Below, one piece after another: positions 41,144 through 41,153 of a DNA stretch of 41,153 nt (position 1 is its first letter; each line of letters opens with the position of its first letter). Source of the DNA: Clostridium sp. CAG:508 (lineage in GTDB: Bacteria > Bacillota > Clostridia > TANB77 > CAG-508). The stretch covers positions 153,272 to 194,424 of the forward strand of contig FR889109.1 of the NCBI GenBank assembly GCA_000435755.1. Reading direction: 5' to 3'. A model generated the notes under the pieces. The model searched no databases. It was not told where the DNA came from and worked only from the letters and a program-made list of their open reading frames with translations. A program made the position numbers and the translations under genes.

Positions 41144-41153
41144 AAGTTATATA

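Noticed and set aside
1..41153. CRISPR array, insertion sequence or prophage
   Set aside because: No regularly spaced repeats, transposase, integrase or phage structural genes were seen.

Overview
This is chromosomal sequence from a very AT-rich, endospore-forming Firmicute, most likely an uncultivated gut-type member of the Clostridia. The evidence is: strong AGGAGG-type ribosome binding sites, TTGACA/TATAAT promoters, spoVS, a complete spoIIIAA-AH operon, a YtfJ/GerW-type gene, the ymdB-spoVS-recA neighbourhood, and many hairpin-plus-U-tract terminators. The genus cannot be named from the sequence alone. Most of the window is housekeeping and sporulation backbone. No prophage, IS element or CRISPR array is visible.

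Layout. 1-2.6 kb: a small coiled-coil protein, RNase P RNA (rnpB), then leftward genes for an RluD-type pseudouridine synthase, an HD-domain protein and tRNA-Leu(GAG). 2.7-3.4 kb: a YefM/RelE-type toxin-antitoxin pair. 3.4-10 kb: ymdB, spoVS, an orphan oligopeptide-binding protein, recA (with a likely SOS box), recX, scpA, a DUF2953 membrane protein and ytfJ. 10-12.9 kb: a putative amidoligase with a small unknown partner, facing a membrane-anchored M23 peptidase. 12.9-16.2 kb: metK, a divergent GC-rich acetate kinase, and yebC. 16.4-21.5 kb: the spoIIIA operon, which builds the mother-cell part of the forespore feeding channel. 21.5-29.1 kb: a GC-richer tandem OB-fold protein, pfkA, argS, glmM, a small membrane protein, metG and a P-loop kinase. 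29.2-32.3 kb: a DUF4163/DUF3298 protein, an acyl-CoA synthetase and a DUF1836 regulator. 32.4-38.7 kb: a five-gene operon (binding domain fused to vWA, XpaC-like, binding protein, TelA, AAA+ ATPase). 38.8-41.1 kb: a cadC-cadA metal-efflux operon with tandem operators.

Most interesting observation: two genes, spoIIIAD and the xpaC-like gene, are each interrupted near the start by a +1 frameshift. In both, the zero frame runs from a start codon with a reasonable upstream region into a valine codon followed by CGG. Skipping the C of CGG restores a full-length family-like protein whose next residue is glycine (GTT-C-GGG and GTG-C-GGT). Scanning the window by eye, I found no other in-frame CGG in any AT-rich gene. 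The only two others are in the two GC-rich genes (acetate kinase and tandem-OB protein), which look acquired. This suggests CGG is a starved or unassigned codon in this lineage and marks sites of programmed +1 frameshifting, comparable in logic to the yeast Ty1 CUU-AGG-C site. Two independent assembly errors of the same kind are the main alternative.

Second candidate system: the five-gene TelA operon. It combines two membrane-anchored periplasmic-binding-type sensors (one fused to an intact vWA metal-binding domain) with XpaC, TelA and a CbbX/SpoVK-type AAA+ ATPase, under one promoter and one terminator.
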